Assembly: GCA_013397795.1 (NCBI GenBank)
Contig: VZTJ01005907.1
Coordinates: 667,571-731,570, forward strand
Reading direction: 5' to 3'
Length of the DNA stretch: 64,000 nt
DNA from: Orthonyx spaldingii
Taxonomy: Eukaryota; Chordata; Aves; Passeriformes; Orthonychidae
Part shown: positions 42,864 to 57,105 of the stretch, one piece after another
How the letters are laid out: each line of letters begins with the position of its first letter
How positions within the stretch are numbered: the first letter of the stretch is position 1
Made by a program: the position numbers and the translations under genes
Notes under the pieces: generated by a model
Databases searched by the model: none
Seen by the model: only the letters and a program-made list of their open reading frames with translations
Told to the model about the DNA's origin: nothing

Positions 42864-43669
42864 CATAAGGGAGATGGAGGGGGTTTGGTTTTACAATAGG
42901 ATAAGCTTTTTATGGAAACAGTCACACCCAGGCAAAGTTTGAGAACCTCTGTGTTCTAGGAAAGTTATTTACTCAGAGTCTTGGTACATCAAAAAACCAT
43001 TTTCTGTTGATTTTTGGTTAATGAGCAGTGAGAAGTAGGCAAAGATACCAGGCCCATGGAGGCACATTTTTCTAAATAATGATATGGTTGATTAAGATGA
43101 GGAGATTGAGGGTCAAAGAGATTATGCAAATCTCACCTAGGTAAATGTTTATGTTAGGGCGGGGATCACTGTCCTGTTTAGAAGCAGATTTAAGACCTTT
43201 AATCTTTGCTTGTTGGAATAATGTGGAGACATTTTTTCTTTGATTAAATTATATGCTAACCCCTTGCATGCTAGTGCATTGCAGCTGCACCCTCATTATC
43301 CTTCTGTAAAGGACAGGAGCTTAACTTCCTAGATCTTGAGTTCTGCTGGGTTGAGGCCTGTTCATGGTTTATGATGCTGCTCTACCAAAGTACAGGGTTG
43401 TGTGAAATCTGTTTAACACCGCCTTCTAGCTGCTGAACTGCAGCCGTGGATAATCCCGAGATCCGTCCTCCTTGAGTTATCTTGCTGGAAAGCTGGTATT
43501 CTAGAGCAGGTTTCATACCACACTTCTCCAATCCCAGATAGAGGGGCAACTTTTTAAGCAGCTGTCATCATGAAACTCTTGTGTTTGGGCACTCTGAAAT
43601 ACAGTCTGTGGTGTGTGTTCTCATTGAAAGCATCTCTGCTCATAGAGAGAGCCTGCTAAAATCATTGCT

Positions 43670-44134
43670 ATGTTCAGTCTACCAAATATGGGCCAAGAAG
43701 TGCTGATCCAAAGTCTACGTTGTAGTGAGTTCCTCTTGTTGATTGCATTGTCATCTTGCATAAAAATACAAGATTACTGTGACTCTACATCCCATTGCAC
43801 GTCACCAGTGCTGCCTTGGTCAGGCAACAGCTGGACAGATACTGATTTTGGTGGAAGAAGAAATGGAAAACTGTGCAGAAACCAATATTCTGATAAGGTA
43901 AAGAGCTACAAAAGCAGCATTAAACCATCAGTTTTTAACACCACCAGACAGAATCTCCTTTCTCCAGAAGGAGTCAACTTACAATACAACATCATCTCAA
44001 TATACCCCTGTGTACTATCAGCCATTAACCTTCTAAGAGGCCTAGACCAAGTGGTGAACTGTCAAGAGGCTCAGCTCAATGACATTATCCTTTTTCTAAT
44101 TTGCTTGCTCAGTGATAAAAGTAGCACACTGTAG
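43670..44134 (+). other. 154-codon open frame, unrecognised (probably chance)
   Basis: The frame begins with a true ATG and ends at TAG. The predicted peptide has a hydrophobic stretch near residues 22-31 (LLLIALSSCI) and another near 140-147, with no known domain or repeat. No promoter, poly(A) signal or flanking exon pattern supports it. A GATAAGGTAAAG word around 43902 looks like a splice donor inside the frame. With stops about every 16 codons in this composition, a frame this long is expected roughly once or less in 64 kb read in six frames, so chance is a fair explanation. Confidence 0.15.
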
Positions 44135-44652
44135 GAGCATTTTGCACTGGATAATATTGCTGCCACCATGTATTTGGTTGATACACTGAGAGAGGATCAC
44201 CAGCTGCAAGACTTCAAATGCGAGAGCTTTACTGATGTTTTTGTTCTTGTTAATTTTCCTGCCTGTGTTGGAAGAAGAGTCTGGGTGATGAAGAGGAGTG
44301 GAGAGTATTAATTTTCATTTACTAAGCTGTCTAGAAATAATTTGAACCACCCACACAGCTGAACAAGTAGATTTTAGAGCCAGGGAGGTTATCAACACCA
44401 ATAAAAATGCAGTTGTCATATAGTTTAGACACTATGCATAGGCAAAAACCTTCTGGTATATCACTCATGCAAACTGAAAGTATTTCTATAACCTCTGACC
44501 CTGCTTGTAAACAGCAGATTCCAGGAATTCTGCTGGAAGCCATACATTGCAAAGGCAAAATTGTACTTAGCAATAAACATGCTTCCCTCAGTGAAAGAAT
44601 CTGGAAGTGGAAGAATGCAAGACCTTGAGATGCACTGCTGATTGTGGGGAAA

Positions 44653-44881
44653 CCGCTGAGGCCATCTCCTGCCTAGCAGTTGGGAAAACACCCATCCTTG
44701 CGAAGCTCCCAGTGGAAATATGTAAACCAGACATGGCTGTCGTGCATGAGCACCTCGTTAACACGCTATCAGGCCATCACAGGCGGCTCTGTAGTGCCAG
44801 GGGTGAGCGCACACGCCATTGGAGCTGCCTCTGGCATGAAACGGGAAGTCGTCAGAGGAATTAAAAAAACTGAGTGGGACG
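44653..44881. promoter_or_regulatory. Small CpG-rich patch
   Basis: I count 11 CG dinucleotides in about 230 bases. In 44641-44880 there are 61 C and 69 G (54% GC), giving an observed/expected CpG ratio near 0.63, just over the classical island threshold, in a region otherwise nearly without CG. No TATA box or gene start is seen. It could be an orphan CpG island, the promoter of a non-coding RNA, or recently inserted DNA not yet depleted of CpG. Confidence 0.35.
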
Positions 44882-45582
44882 ACAGCATGGATATTTTCAT
44901 GGCAGCAGGAGGATGGAGAAGCAAGTAGGTGAGAATGGGAAAGGCAGAAAACACAGCAGCAGTCCAAAATGAAAAGTGGCCTTGGATCTGGAGAGGTTTC
45001 CAGTGATCAAAGAGAAGATTGCTGAAAGGTGACGGAGGGAGGAAATGTGAATCTTGCATAGGAGCTAAGCATAGGAGGGAACAAGAAGAATTCAAAGTAG
45101 ATGTCTGTGCTTCAAGGATGTGGAGCCCAAGCTACTTTTAGAATAACTAGCATGGGTCCTCTTACCTCAGCAGTGCAGCTTTGTGTTGAGGTATTGACCT
45201 GGCACCTGAGGGAGGGAGTTGGCAATCAGCTGAGAACTCAGTGTGGCTGCTGATTACATCACCAGGAGTAAAGAGTGATCTGCTTTAAAGCTCATCCAGG
45301 GTGGTCGTACAGAATTTGACCTATACTGGAGGCACATCTAAATAGAAACCCAAGGATGGTCGTGTCCATGGAGAATAGACTACATGGTCTCTTCCATCAG
45401 GATTACAACCCTGCCACGATCTCCTTTCCAAAAGTATGTTCATGGGGCTCTTGCATTCAGCTTTTTCAAGAGAAGGGCATATTTTTTTAATCCAGTACAA
45501 TGTTTTTGAAACACTACATAAAATCCAGTTTTCATGGGCCTATGTGATAACAATGTAGGGCAGATAGCATGGTAGGGTTTTC

Positions 45583-45595
45583 AAAAAAAAAAAAA
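45583..45595 (+). repeat. Poly(A) run, 13 bases
   Basis: A simple A run with no identifiable retroposed body upstream. Confidence 0.8.
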
Positions 45596-48500
45596 CAGAG
45601 GTGGATTGTTTTAGCCTAAAATAGAATGAATCTGTTATTGGTGTTGTATATGTCAACAAAAGGTAGGGAGATCATCAGATAAAGACTGACAATGCCAGTT
45701 TATGACTATTAGCCCACTGCCGTCATGTTGCTGCCCCAAATAGACACACAGGGGGTTTTTTTCAGTTTTGTCCTTCATCTACATTTAGCAATGCAAGAAA
45801 AAACTTTTCATCTATTAAAGGCAATAAAGCAAAACAAGGCAAAAAAACCCCAAATATGAGATCTATTCAATAACTAATTAATTTCTGTGTAGATGATAGA
45901 AATAAAGGCTAAAGCAAATATTTTCTGTTTTTAGAGTATATTTTATCAACATTCAGACTGCTCTCTGAGTGCTCAATTTTTCAGAAATAGAAAACTTGCA
46001 TAATGTTACTGGTAGATCAAGCTGACAAAAGGGGTCAAAATCCTGGCAAAATATTGTTGTTTTTTAATTCAGAAGGTCTTCATATTTGCAGTGTGCTGTG
46101 ATAGTTAAGTCAGTGTGTCAGCCCATGGTGGCTGAAAGAGGTGAGCAGGTCCATCTCTCCCTGCTCTCAGCCATGTCATCCCAACTTTGTGGGCACTGTG
46201 AGCTGGGATTCAAGTGTGCCAGGTGTGCAAGGTGCTGTACTCCATTCCTCCTCTTTGCTTATCAGGTCCCTGAAACTCCCTCATGGGAAATGGGGTAGGT
46301 CTGCACCCACTCTCCGCCCATTGGTATTTGCAGTGTGCAGAGCCTATTTCGCACACTCCCCTGCACAAAGAGGGCAGTCACCCTTCCTGCCTCTTGGAGC
46401 TTCCTGTTTGCACTGCTGGCTTTGTGCTGGCTCTGGCGATTCCCTGTCTCTTTTGAGACAATCCAGCTTGCTAACCCAATAGGAAACAACTCACTTTTTT
46501 CATGAGTCAGGACTCTGCCAATTTAGAAGGCTAAATTAGTTCATAGAAGGGTCAAGTGCATGCCAGACAACTGAAAGCAAGAGGTGTGGTTGTGGAACTG
46601 GGAATGCCAAGGTGGTAGAAGGAGGAAGGACTGTTTGTTGGAGTGGCAAAAGTAGGCACTTCATCTCAAGTCACCTTACCATTTCTTAACTAAACAGGCT
46701 CAGGGGATACCATTGCAAAGGTAAGAAATAGCTAAGGGACAATCCTGTGCTGCAGGAAACCATGCTGATGAATCAGTGGGGTGTTGTCCTTTCTTGGAAT
46801 CAGTGCTGGCCTGATGAATTATAGGATGTGGTTGCTGAAAAAGTAGTGGTTCAAAGGTAGCAATTGAAATGAAATATAAAATTAAGTTCTTGAAAGGCAC
46901 GTTTAAAAATAGAAAAAGAAAGCACTAATAAGAAAGCCCACAGTTTTCAGGGGAAATTCAATGGTAAATTAAGTTGAAATACAAAAGTTAAAATTATTCA
47001 CCCAACAAAAGTGAGGAAATAATTGCCAGTGGTTCCAGAAAAGAGCGTCTTGTCCTCAGGCAAGCAGTCTGTGTTACCTCCAGGGCTGAAGGGCAACCGC
47101 TCTTTCTACTCGTATGTGACACCACCCAACTGGATGTGACCTACCAGTGCAGCCCCTGTAGCCTTCATGCTTGGACCACAACCAGAGCTGGGCTAGGGAC
47201 TGTGTGACCACAGGTACACATTCCTGCTGCACTTGCCAGTCTCCCATAGGGACCTTACAGACTTGCAGAAGTGGTACAGATCAGGACCCACTCTCCTACC
47301 TGTTGGCTGTGGAAATAAAGTACGGGGATAACGAAACTATAGCATTTTAGTACAGAAGGTTTGTGGGTGGGGTTTTTTTAACAAACTGACATTCTTTGAT
47401 TAATTTTCAAAGATAGAGACTCCAGGCATATGTCATAGGTCAGTTTGTACCTCTGCAGCAGTATTTAAAGAACTGAGCATGCTTAGTATTTCACCAAAAG
47501 AAATTATGAACTAGCAGTTACTTTGCTGAAATTTTGGTTTGGTTCTGTGATACCCATGGAACAGGATCGAGATTTACTAACCCTTTGCAAGGCATCAGCC
47601 CACAGCTCAGCTACAGCCTTGGCTAGTAAATGATGAAAGGTTGGGTCCAATTGTTTAAAGCAAGAGAACTGAGAGCCTGGTCTGTGAGGTGCACAGCATC
47701 CTCAGGTCTCAGGAGAACACAATTCACTGGAGTAGAGGCATACAAGAGGTGAAACTCAATACTTCATTGAGGTCCGTAAAAGTACTCAGCTATTTGCAGC
47801 CCATTCTCCTCAATAAGGTAGAAATTCACAAGTTAGAAGCACTCTCTCTGACTGTTTTGTGTGTGCCTTGCTTTAGTTTTTGTCCATTTCTGGCTATTTT
47901 CCCACTGATATTATTAATTTCTTTTCCCTTCAACCTAATTTTGTCCCTTCCCTGTCTTGCTATTTCTTTCCCTCCAGTTCATGTCAACATCTGGAGATTG
48001 AGCTGTTGGGTGAGATTTCTTCCTATGTTGGGCAGTTTTACCCATTGACCCAGTGCCTGCTGTGACTTTGGCTAAGATAATACAATTCATTCAGTGTCAT
48101 TCACAGCAGGAGCAGAGAAGAAATTGTTTCATTACAGGAGCACAGAACAATGATGATACAACCAAATATATGTAAACACAGAGCACTAGTTATCCACCAT
48201 GTAATGGAGGTGAACTGTAGGGTGAATTTTCTTGGCTACCACCATCTGCCAAAACACATCCTGACAGAACAGACACCCAAATGCTGTGCTTTGAAAGTTT
48301 CAAAAGTTGTGATCCAACTGTTAATATCCTCCAGACTGTAAATCACAGCTCTTCTAGCCTGCAAAATGATACCCACTGACTACAGGCTCAGAGTGAGTGA
48401 AAAGAGTTGCATCAGACTCCAAAAACAGTACAGTAATTCATCTCTTTGATTTGGCAAAACGTTTTAATAGGTACGAACACATACTGAAAGAAAATGCTGG

Positions 48501-51500
48501 CATTCTGCCTTGTTGGGCTACCTCGCACCTCTTTTCTTCCCCACAACCGCTTTTCTTCCTCACTGCAAAAAGTAAGTACATTAAAGGAAAACAGATTTAC
48601 CCAAATTACAATCCTGCATGTGAGCCAGCCAGTTTTCATGGTATTGCAGTCAATAGCATGTGCGCTTGAAACACACCACTTTGGATATCAAAGAGGGATT
48701 TGATCAGAAGGCTAATGGGTGTTCTGAGCAGCAACATTTGTCCCTCAGTTTACTTTGAAAGCTCGTTTCCATGTACAATAAAAGGAGCAATACACTTTTG
48801 TGCAACTGCTACCCAACACCCACAATGAGTGATTATAAGTGAAAGGAACTACTGATTCACTTAGTCATCTTCTGTCACAGATGCCCAATGACCAAACACT
48901 AATCAACTCTTTGAAATCTTTTTCAAAGTAGATCTATGCAAACAGGAGGGAAAAAAATTACTCCAAATACTTGCGGTTTTGTCGGTAGCTGCTGTGACTA
49001 CTGATCAGTCCTCTGCTGTTCTTTGGAGATGAGAGATGTGTTCCGAGATTCACAGTGGAAAGAGATGAACTGGCCTTGCAAACTTACCCCTAAATTAGGA
49101 AATCTATATTGATACTGCAACTACCAATGAAAAAATACATTGTGAGGATTTTGTTTTCTTGATGGTACTGTATATCATGGAAATAAAGAACAGGCCACAT
49201 TAAGTCTTTGCTAGGGTGATTCCTCAAACTTATTACTTTGGGACCAGAAAGTCTCAAATACACTTGCCCCAAGTTCTAATGTCCTTGTGCTGTAAATATT
49301 CCAGAACCCTCAGAGAAGCAGCTGAGCTTGATAGAAAAGGGACTGTTTCAACCCCTTCTCCCCACAACTCCTGGAATAAGGGCAACACTCCACAACAACA
49401 CTCATTTTTCCTTGACCATGAGATGAGGAAAATACTAGTCTTATCCCAGCTCCAGGGGAGGATGAGGAGCACCCTGGCAGTAGGTCTCCTGTTTTTAGAT
49501 GACTGGTGGCTATTTTCCTGATGGGTCATTCATGCTATTCCCTCTGCCAGTTTGTGCTGCTGGTGAGAGCCCAGCAGCTGCTTCCTCTGGCCTCTGCAGG
49601 GTTTGAGTGTTTAGGTCTGCCTTCCTTGCCCCCCTGGAGCATATGAAACTTTCTCTTGTGCCATGAGCAAAGGGAGCCTGGAGCAGGGTGAAGGTCAAGT
49701 ACTTACCTGTTTCAGAGGGGCAGGTCCCCAGCAGAGCTGGGCAGCAGGGCCAGTGTTCAAAGCATTGGTGGCATTCCTGCACTGGGAAGAGTAAAGCAAA
49801 GATGTGCTTGCTAGAGACCAACGAGCTCAGTTGTCTCAGTGAGGCCCTAAACAATGTTATTTGGACTGCAGTACTTGGAGGCATCTAGCCAAGACTTAAC
49901 TGTGTCTTATCCAGAGTGCACTTGGTCATGTCCCTATTTATTTTTCTCGCCTTTCTGCACTTTTCTCTGGCCAATTGAAATTTGAAAGCTATAAAAAGAA
50001 GATATTTTTTACAAGGATCTAGAAGTGCATGATTTTTCCTCTTATTGTGAGTGCTAACATTGCTGATATCCATCAAATTTACTTGCTGCTTGACGTGTCA
50101 GTGTGAATATATACAACTCTCTTTCCTGAGGATAGCTGAAGTGACAGATGATTTCATTGTTGGACGTACAATAGACACAAGTACAATAGAAAAGAAAGAC
50201 TGGCAACTGTTGTGGTGATATGTTTTCAAAAACATGTATTGTCATCTCTTTCTTTTGTATGTTATGCAGTGATAATTAGGAGTGGCAAAGTGAGCATCCA
50301 TTTGGCTGCTTTGCAGTGATTCAGGGTTTCTGCTCCACAGTCTGTATCATCACCTTCCAGTGTCTGATAGTGCAGTGAGTGGCTTCAGATACCACGTCTT
50401 TCTATTTCTTGTAGAAGAGTAGGGCCAGTTGTTCAAAAAGTGAAAGATCACAAGAGGAGAATGGGGCTGAGTAATGAAGAATTTTCAGAGAAAAAGAGAA
50501 CTGAGGCTGAATTTCCATTTCCCTCACTGTTTCCTTTTCTCCCCAAATGCCCTGCATGCCACATCACCTGAATATATTGTGCTCTCTAGCCTATCTCACC
50601 ACCACCATCCTACCTGTTAAGGAAAAGTTGTGTTCCTGGTTTTATATTCAATCCCTTCATGATTTACTCATTCAATCTTTACAAATATAAAGCTGATTTC
50701 TTCTTAGGCATCACTGCAGTACTCAGAATTTTTTACTACCGGTATCAATTTTCCTTGTGGAGGTGACACCTCTTCTTACACTTGTGCTTGGGAGGTTTTT
50801 GTTTCCAGGCCTGAAGAGGCAGGCTGGGAGGGCTGAAACCTTGCTCTTGTCTCAGTGCAGACTGTTAAGCAGCAGTGTGGAGATGGCAGGGTCATAAGGA
50901 ACTGTGCCAAAGCCACCACCAGCAGCTGTGGCAAATGAAGGATGTGGTGTCCATGGGAGGCCCTGAGCAAGTCCTGTGGTCAGATCCCCAGTGCAGGAGG
51001 AGGTTTGGTGTGATGTCATCCCTGTCCTGGGACTGTCTGCAGCAGGAGCACAGGTAAGGCAGCAAGAATTGCAGTTGATCTTTGTGGTGGTGGGGGTGGT
51101 GTCAGGGATGAGTTTAAGGTGAGAGAAAATATTGTTTGTACACATGAGTACTTCATGAAGGGTCTGGTAAGATCCATCTTTTGATGAGAAAGATGTCTTA
51201 ATTTTGGAGCCCATCAGGAGAATTCACTGTTCCCCTATAAAAATCCTTATGTGTGAGGTATTTTCTTGCTACTGCATATAGTCTAAATGAGCATTGAGGA
51301 TTTCCAGTGCTTTTCTAATATAATAAACATGAGGGTCCAGGGCTGTCTGCAACACGACTATTTCTTGTAGAAGCAGATAGAAATCCTAGGCTTCTGTTGT
51401 GTTGGATCTTGTTCAAGCACAAACTCTGTGCATGTTTCCAGAAAAAAAAAATTCTGGTTATCACTGCTATATACAAAGTGCCTTGTGTTTTGTGAGCTCT

Positions 51501-54500
51501 GTGGTAGGATAAACTATAGTAAAAATAAAGCATGTTACTTTATTGTTATGTCATGAAATTAATTTACTGATATGTAATAAAGAAATCTTATATAGTAGTA
51601 AAAAAACTTTAATGTGTGAAGGCTTTACTACACATACAGCCTTCAGCCTCTCACCTTAGTTACAGAAGCAACTGGCCTGCCATTTCACTTCACTATGTGT
51701 TGACACATAGGGTTATTTTTAACTGTTCTTTTTATCTGAAACGTGAAATTAAGAGAAGCTGGTGAAGACGGAATTGCATCTCAAGAAATAGACCTTGTAG
51801 TAAAGTATGAAGGTCTGTTCCTTGATCTTCTGGTTTACTATATAGCTTGGATAAGTTCCTGTGTGTTTTGGATCAGACCGAGCCCTGTAGTCAGTCTGTT
51901 TTGTATTATTTCAGTAATAAAGGGACAAGAGCTATGAGATGGGATCTTCTGGCACTAAAATCAGCCTATTCTTTCCTCTTTCTCATGGAGATGATGACAA
52001 AGCAGAGGAAGGAGTTTTTGTGGGTTTTTGTGCGTTTTGGCAGTTCACAGAGGTAGATAGAGGGAGGCTGGTGAGGTTAGAAGCAAAGGCAAGTGGGATG
52101 TACAGGCCTATGTTTCATCATAACTATGTGAAAAAAACATTTATTACCGATACTTCTCTCTTTGAAGGATAGAAGTATAATTAATGAAAAAAGATTCAGA
52201 CAACCTTAATTTCTGTTTGATTTATCTGTAGCCTAGCTGCAAAGGCTTCCCTTTTGTAAGAGGAGGTGAAATGTTTGATTGTGCCTCTGTGGTTACCCTC
52301 ACAGCAGGTGCAGCACCTGTGGTAGATCTGCCCTGAAGCATCTGCAGTGAGAAAAGACTAAATGACTAAAACTTGGGCTTGGTCTTGATATAGGAGGGCA
52401 CTTGTGAGGAATCCCTAATTTGAATAACAAGGGCTTTACTCCTTGTCAGACAGCCTATGGAAAGGATAAGAAATTAGTAGGATTGCCTGTGATAGTTCTT
52501 GGGGTGGTACAGACAGTCATTAAGACACATAAATGAAGCAATTCTTCTCATGAACCTGTTTTGGGTTGTTTATTGTCTGCCCATGCAGTTGCTGTTAATG
52601 TGGTTTGGTGGACAGTGTACTAAGCTGCCATCAGCTGGAGAACAGACAAAAGCCAGGACATGGATTTCAGTGCACCCTCTTTGCCTGTATGTTTTTCTTT
52701 TTCCTGCTTGAGTTTCTTCTAGAGGTGATTTTCCTGTATTGACACTTGAAAAGATGCGGATGTCTTTGTGTAGGAATCCACATGTCACAGTGCCCCAGGG
52801 AATTTGTACTGTACTGTCTGTCACTGGGCAGTGACACAGAGGCCATCTGAACTCCTTCCAAACCTGGCCAAGGCCAGGATTTTTGTTACACTGGGAAGCT
52901 GTGCAGGGCACTGGTGGGAGGGCTTCTATGACTGGTGGTGCTGACTTATTCCAGCTGCAAAAGTGCCTGTGAAATTGGAGTCTGTGAGAGAGGATTTACA
53001 CTTAAGGGGCCTGAGTCTTGGAGAGTTTATGGACGCAGCATCTCTTACAGTTGCACTGCCTTCTCCAAGTTTAACTTCCTATAAAAATGAAACAAGAAAG
53101 TGAGAATTTAAAAGGCGAAACAACTTAGGCTTCTTTTTCTTGGTCTATACCTTTGTAATGTTGACCTTCTTACCATTCTTTTTAAGTTAATTCTGTGCAT
53201 TCTCATGCTCATGAAACAGAATTAACTCAAAGGAAGGAAGATATAGCTGAGCAGTAGCATTTTCTAAATGTCAAGAAACATTTCAGCTGTGTATCTTTGT
53301 CGTGACAGTCTTTGACATTATCTTTTGGAAGAATGATATAATAAACTCTTGTTCCTTGATGGGCTCTTTTTGTTGTTTAGTTAGGGTTTTTGTTTTTTCT
53401 TTAGTCACTTGGTAGTTTGGGCTGTTGTTTTTTTGTTTGTTTCACCTCAAATTCTTTATTATTTTAAGATTTAAAACATTCCAGTCCCCTAAGGTAAGGC
53501 TTCTCAAACTTGGGAAGAAAGCTCTGCAGACAAGCTTATTTCAAATGCAAACTAAATGCTAGACTGCATTTTGAATTTTGCTTATATTTGCTCAGCTTTG
53601 TGGGTTTTGGTTGCTTTACTGAGAGGCTTGTGAGTTGTCTTTTCTCCCTCCTTGTTTCATCTTTTATTCAATCCTTTGCTTTATATTTGTCGTGGGTTTC
53701 TACCTCTTTCCATTTCCTTTATCTTTTACGCAGCTTAGTTTTTCTCTTGCTTTTTTCCCCCCACTTTCCAAACATCAAAAGTGTAAAAAGTAAGTTATGA
53801 CTACAAACTGCTTTCTCAGTGATTCCTCGGCCACTTGGTGATGGACCTTTTTTTTTCTCTTTCCTATCTTAGTCTCAAGTCACATGACTGTATCTCTGTG
53901 ACTAAGAGCAAGGGTGGCTTGTTTGTAGTATGAAACACTCTTGAAACCAGGAAGCTCATACGTGGTGATTGGAGCTATAAGGAGAACATTCTTTAATTAT
54001 GTACTTGAACTTTTGGTTTGTCACTTGCAGTCTTTGTCTTGGTATGTACATGCTTTTCTGAACTGGGGCCCCTTCACCCCTCTCTCCCCATTTTTGTCCA
54101 TTGTTTGATGAATTAAAAAATATTGGGAGGTAAAGTGGAGAGCAAATTCAGAGGTAGGAAGTTCTTAATAATGTTTGTCTTTATTGCCCCTTTGTGTGGT
54201 TCTGCAGAATAGAAGGTCTGAAGGCATCAGAGGGCAGGGGGACTTAGTGGGGCAGTGGGGCTCTCAGGGACAGAGTTTCTCTGTTCACAATCTTGGCCTA
54301 CTGTATTGGGAGGCAGGAGGGCTCTTGATGGGTATAACTGAGAGCTTTATAACCCAGACCTTACCATCTGCATCTCCTCTTTCTCTTCTTGTTTGGCTTT
54401 TTGACCGTTTAGGGCTGGGTGGCAACAAAAGTCAGAGGGCAAGGTGCAAACTGTGGAAGGAGGCTGGGCATACCTTTCCCAGAGATAGCTTGTTTATCCT

Positions 54501-57066
54501 TCCATTTACTTTCTGTTCCTATTTTACTGGTACAGAGTTGAATTATTGTGATTAGGCCGATCTATAAGTACTCCAACATTAAAGCCAGACCTTTCTGATC
54601 AGCTATTTTTAAACTGAGTCAGTTCTCACCTGGCTTAATGCACAACTGCATGGGCAAATGTACCACCATTATGTGAATGAGAGCACTGAGGAGCAAATGA
54701 AAAAGTGAGGGAAAGAGACAAGAGGCTGCTGAAGTCGGCATCGCTGCTGAGAGGCGTGCCTGTCAAATCTCAATGCAGAGGTGTGATCACAGCAGCAGAG
54801 CAGCGTGTCATGCTAGAAACTCACCGAGTGTGTCTCTTGAATATCTGGAAAGGCATCTGTCCTCCCTTGCCGAGGCTTGTTAGCATGCTTTGTCAAGAAC
54901 ACAAGAATTTTGTTATCTTCATCTGACTAGATGAAGGCAAAAGTGGATTTTACAGTTGTAAAATGTCATTGCCCTCTCAGAAATGTAGCCCTACTGGGTA
55001 AGAGAGTGATTTCTCCTAATAATTGGTATTTTTAGGACTAGTCAAGGTACGAGCAAGATAAGGAAAACAACTCAGTAACAATGGTACTTGGCCACTGTGT
55101 GTTTTAACATCCACCTTCAGTAATTTTTATATGCAATCTAAATATCTGCGCCAGGTATTTCGGTAGCCACAACTGAGCACAGAGGACATTCAGCTCTGAA
55201 CAGGTAAACTCTTGTTCAACATGATCTCCCTAGCAAATCTAGTTGCTAAGAAATGCTACATGTTGGGGTGTATCCATAATCCTACCAATCACAAAGTATG
55301 GTCAACTAAAGCTAGAGCTGCAAAGAAATTTGGCCATCCATTGAGGACTCATGAGATTCCTCTTACGATATGGTTTGTGATAGGAGAAGTGGTGGAAGTG
55401 ATTCTGATTCATTTTTAGCAGCTGAGAGTTAGGAATACTCTCAGATAAAGTGATGAAAACCAGTTTCTTTGCATCCCTGTGTTGCAGGGGTCAAACAGGC
55501 ATCTCATGCTACCAAGGAGAAAGCCCGGGATGTCTCCTGAGAGGTGCTGCATGCTAAAGTCCTGCCACCACAAAGACAAATGGGAAAAGGACTCTGTAGT
55601 TAAACCATTTGAATGGGAAGCTGTAGGGCCCATCCCCTTACTAAACAACTCTGCATTTCTTTTGGGGCTTTGCATTAGTGCAGTAGAGCAAGGTGGTTGG
55701 AATGGGCATCTGAGTGGATGAAAAGCAGAACCAGGGAAGTTGGGGCCAGATGAGATAGATGCCTGGTTTCTTCTGACCTGAGGCTGCTGCAGAACAGTCT
55801 CTCTTGAATGCCTAAGGAGAGGGGTGGGGGGAAACCTGCAATCTGTCTTCCTCTGTTTTTACACTTGATAATCACTAACAGACCAAGAATATCTTTTTCA
55901 GGTAAAGTATACTTCACTTCTAAGGATCGAAATTTATTTTCGTCTGGAGTCCTGACAATCTTGGACGTATTGCACTGGGAAAGTAATAAATACAGGACTT
56001 GGTCTGTACTTTGCTAAACTCATAGGTCACATGAATGTGTGCCCCAAAATGAGGAAAGTCCTTTTCCTTCAGTGGTAGAAATACAAATAGTCTGTACCTG
56101 AGAGATCCACAAAAGGGCAGTAATTTGTCTTCTAATGACCGATAGGTGCTCAATTTCCACTGAAGCTCATTTGAAACACCTCCTGGAAATGGTGTTCTGC
56201 TGATTTCTGTGAAATATTTAGAAAGAGATATTTTTGACAAGTGGCCTGGGATCATAAATGTCATCTGAAGTAGTTCCTAGAACTTTTTAATGGGACTAAA
56301 CATGCTGCAGGGACACTCACGTCCCTCAGCAGGATTCCATCCAAACTCTTCTTTGAGCGGTGTTGTAACTACAATATGTAAAAAGGTTGATTTAATTGCT
56401 TTTATTGCTGTAGAGTCAATTGGACTTTTAAATGGGTCTTATTTAAATACTTAAATATGTTCTTATTTATTGCTGACTTAACAACATCAAGTTATGTGAC
56501 TTTGCAAACTTACATTTTTTTACGAATTAAAAAAAAAAGATGCAACCCAAACTAGATCCTTTGCCAGCTGGATATGGATCTGTGTTGGTAAATGATGGAA
56601 AGTAAACAGCAAATCACATAATGTTGTGTTTGTGGGTTTGTCTCTGTTGATGTCTGCAGCCAACTACCTTTGAATCAGGAGATAAGAGTACATGTAGTTC
56701 ATGGGTGCTTACAGTAAATAATGTGACATTTGGGAATGTGATACTGCAGGCAGTGCATCATTTCAACATAATTCTCACCAGTGTTTGCTCTGGAATACTT
56801 ATGAATGCAATGACCTGCTCTGGCTACCTTCTGGGCCTCCAGAAGGTAGGAGGTATAGATTCATGTTTTAAGTTCCAAATCACAGAGAAGAGGAGAGTTT
56901 AAACCGAAGCTTCCCGTATCCCAACAGAGCACTTCTTTAACCCCCAATAATTTGAAGTCTGAATGTTTCCATTTTTCATAGGCAGGCAATCTGTTTAGAC
57001 ATATAAGTCCAAAGGAGAGAGTTTCGGATTTAGGCACTAGTTTCCAGTATTTTTGATTTTGTTTGC

Positions 57067-57105
57067 TATTATTATTATTACTATTACTATTATTATTATT
57101 ATTTT
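57067..57105 (+). repeat. (TAT/ATT)n microsatellite
   Basis: About 39 bases of TAT/ATT units with two C interruptions. Confidence 0.9.

Larger units (their letters stand above)
42864..50000. other. Intergenic DNA with a CpG-rich patch and no supported gene
   Basis: No protein or RNA gene is recognised. The longest ATG-led frame is at 43670-44134 (154 codons, + strand), with no resemblance to a known family. A CpG-richer patch lies at 44653-44881 and a 13-base A run at 45583-45595. From 46080 to 46480 GC is a little raised. The region 47840-47990 is pyrimidine-rich on the + strand. Otherwise nothing stands out. Confidence 0.65.

Noticed and set aside
44607..45095. Open frames on both strands over the CpG-rich patch, considered as a retroposed or foreign gene
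   Set aside because: Reading each frame gave no family I could recognise. The patch is reported on composition alone.
51051..51059. Strong splice donor word CAG-GTAAGG
   Set aside because: No matching acceptor, coding exon or promoter nearby; single consensus words are common in 64 kb.
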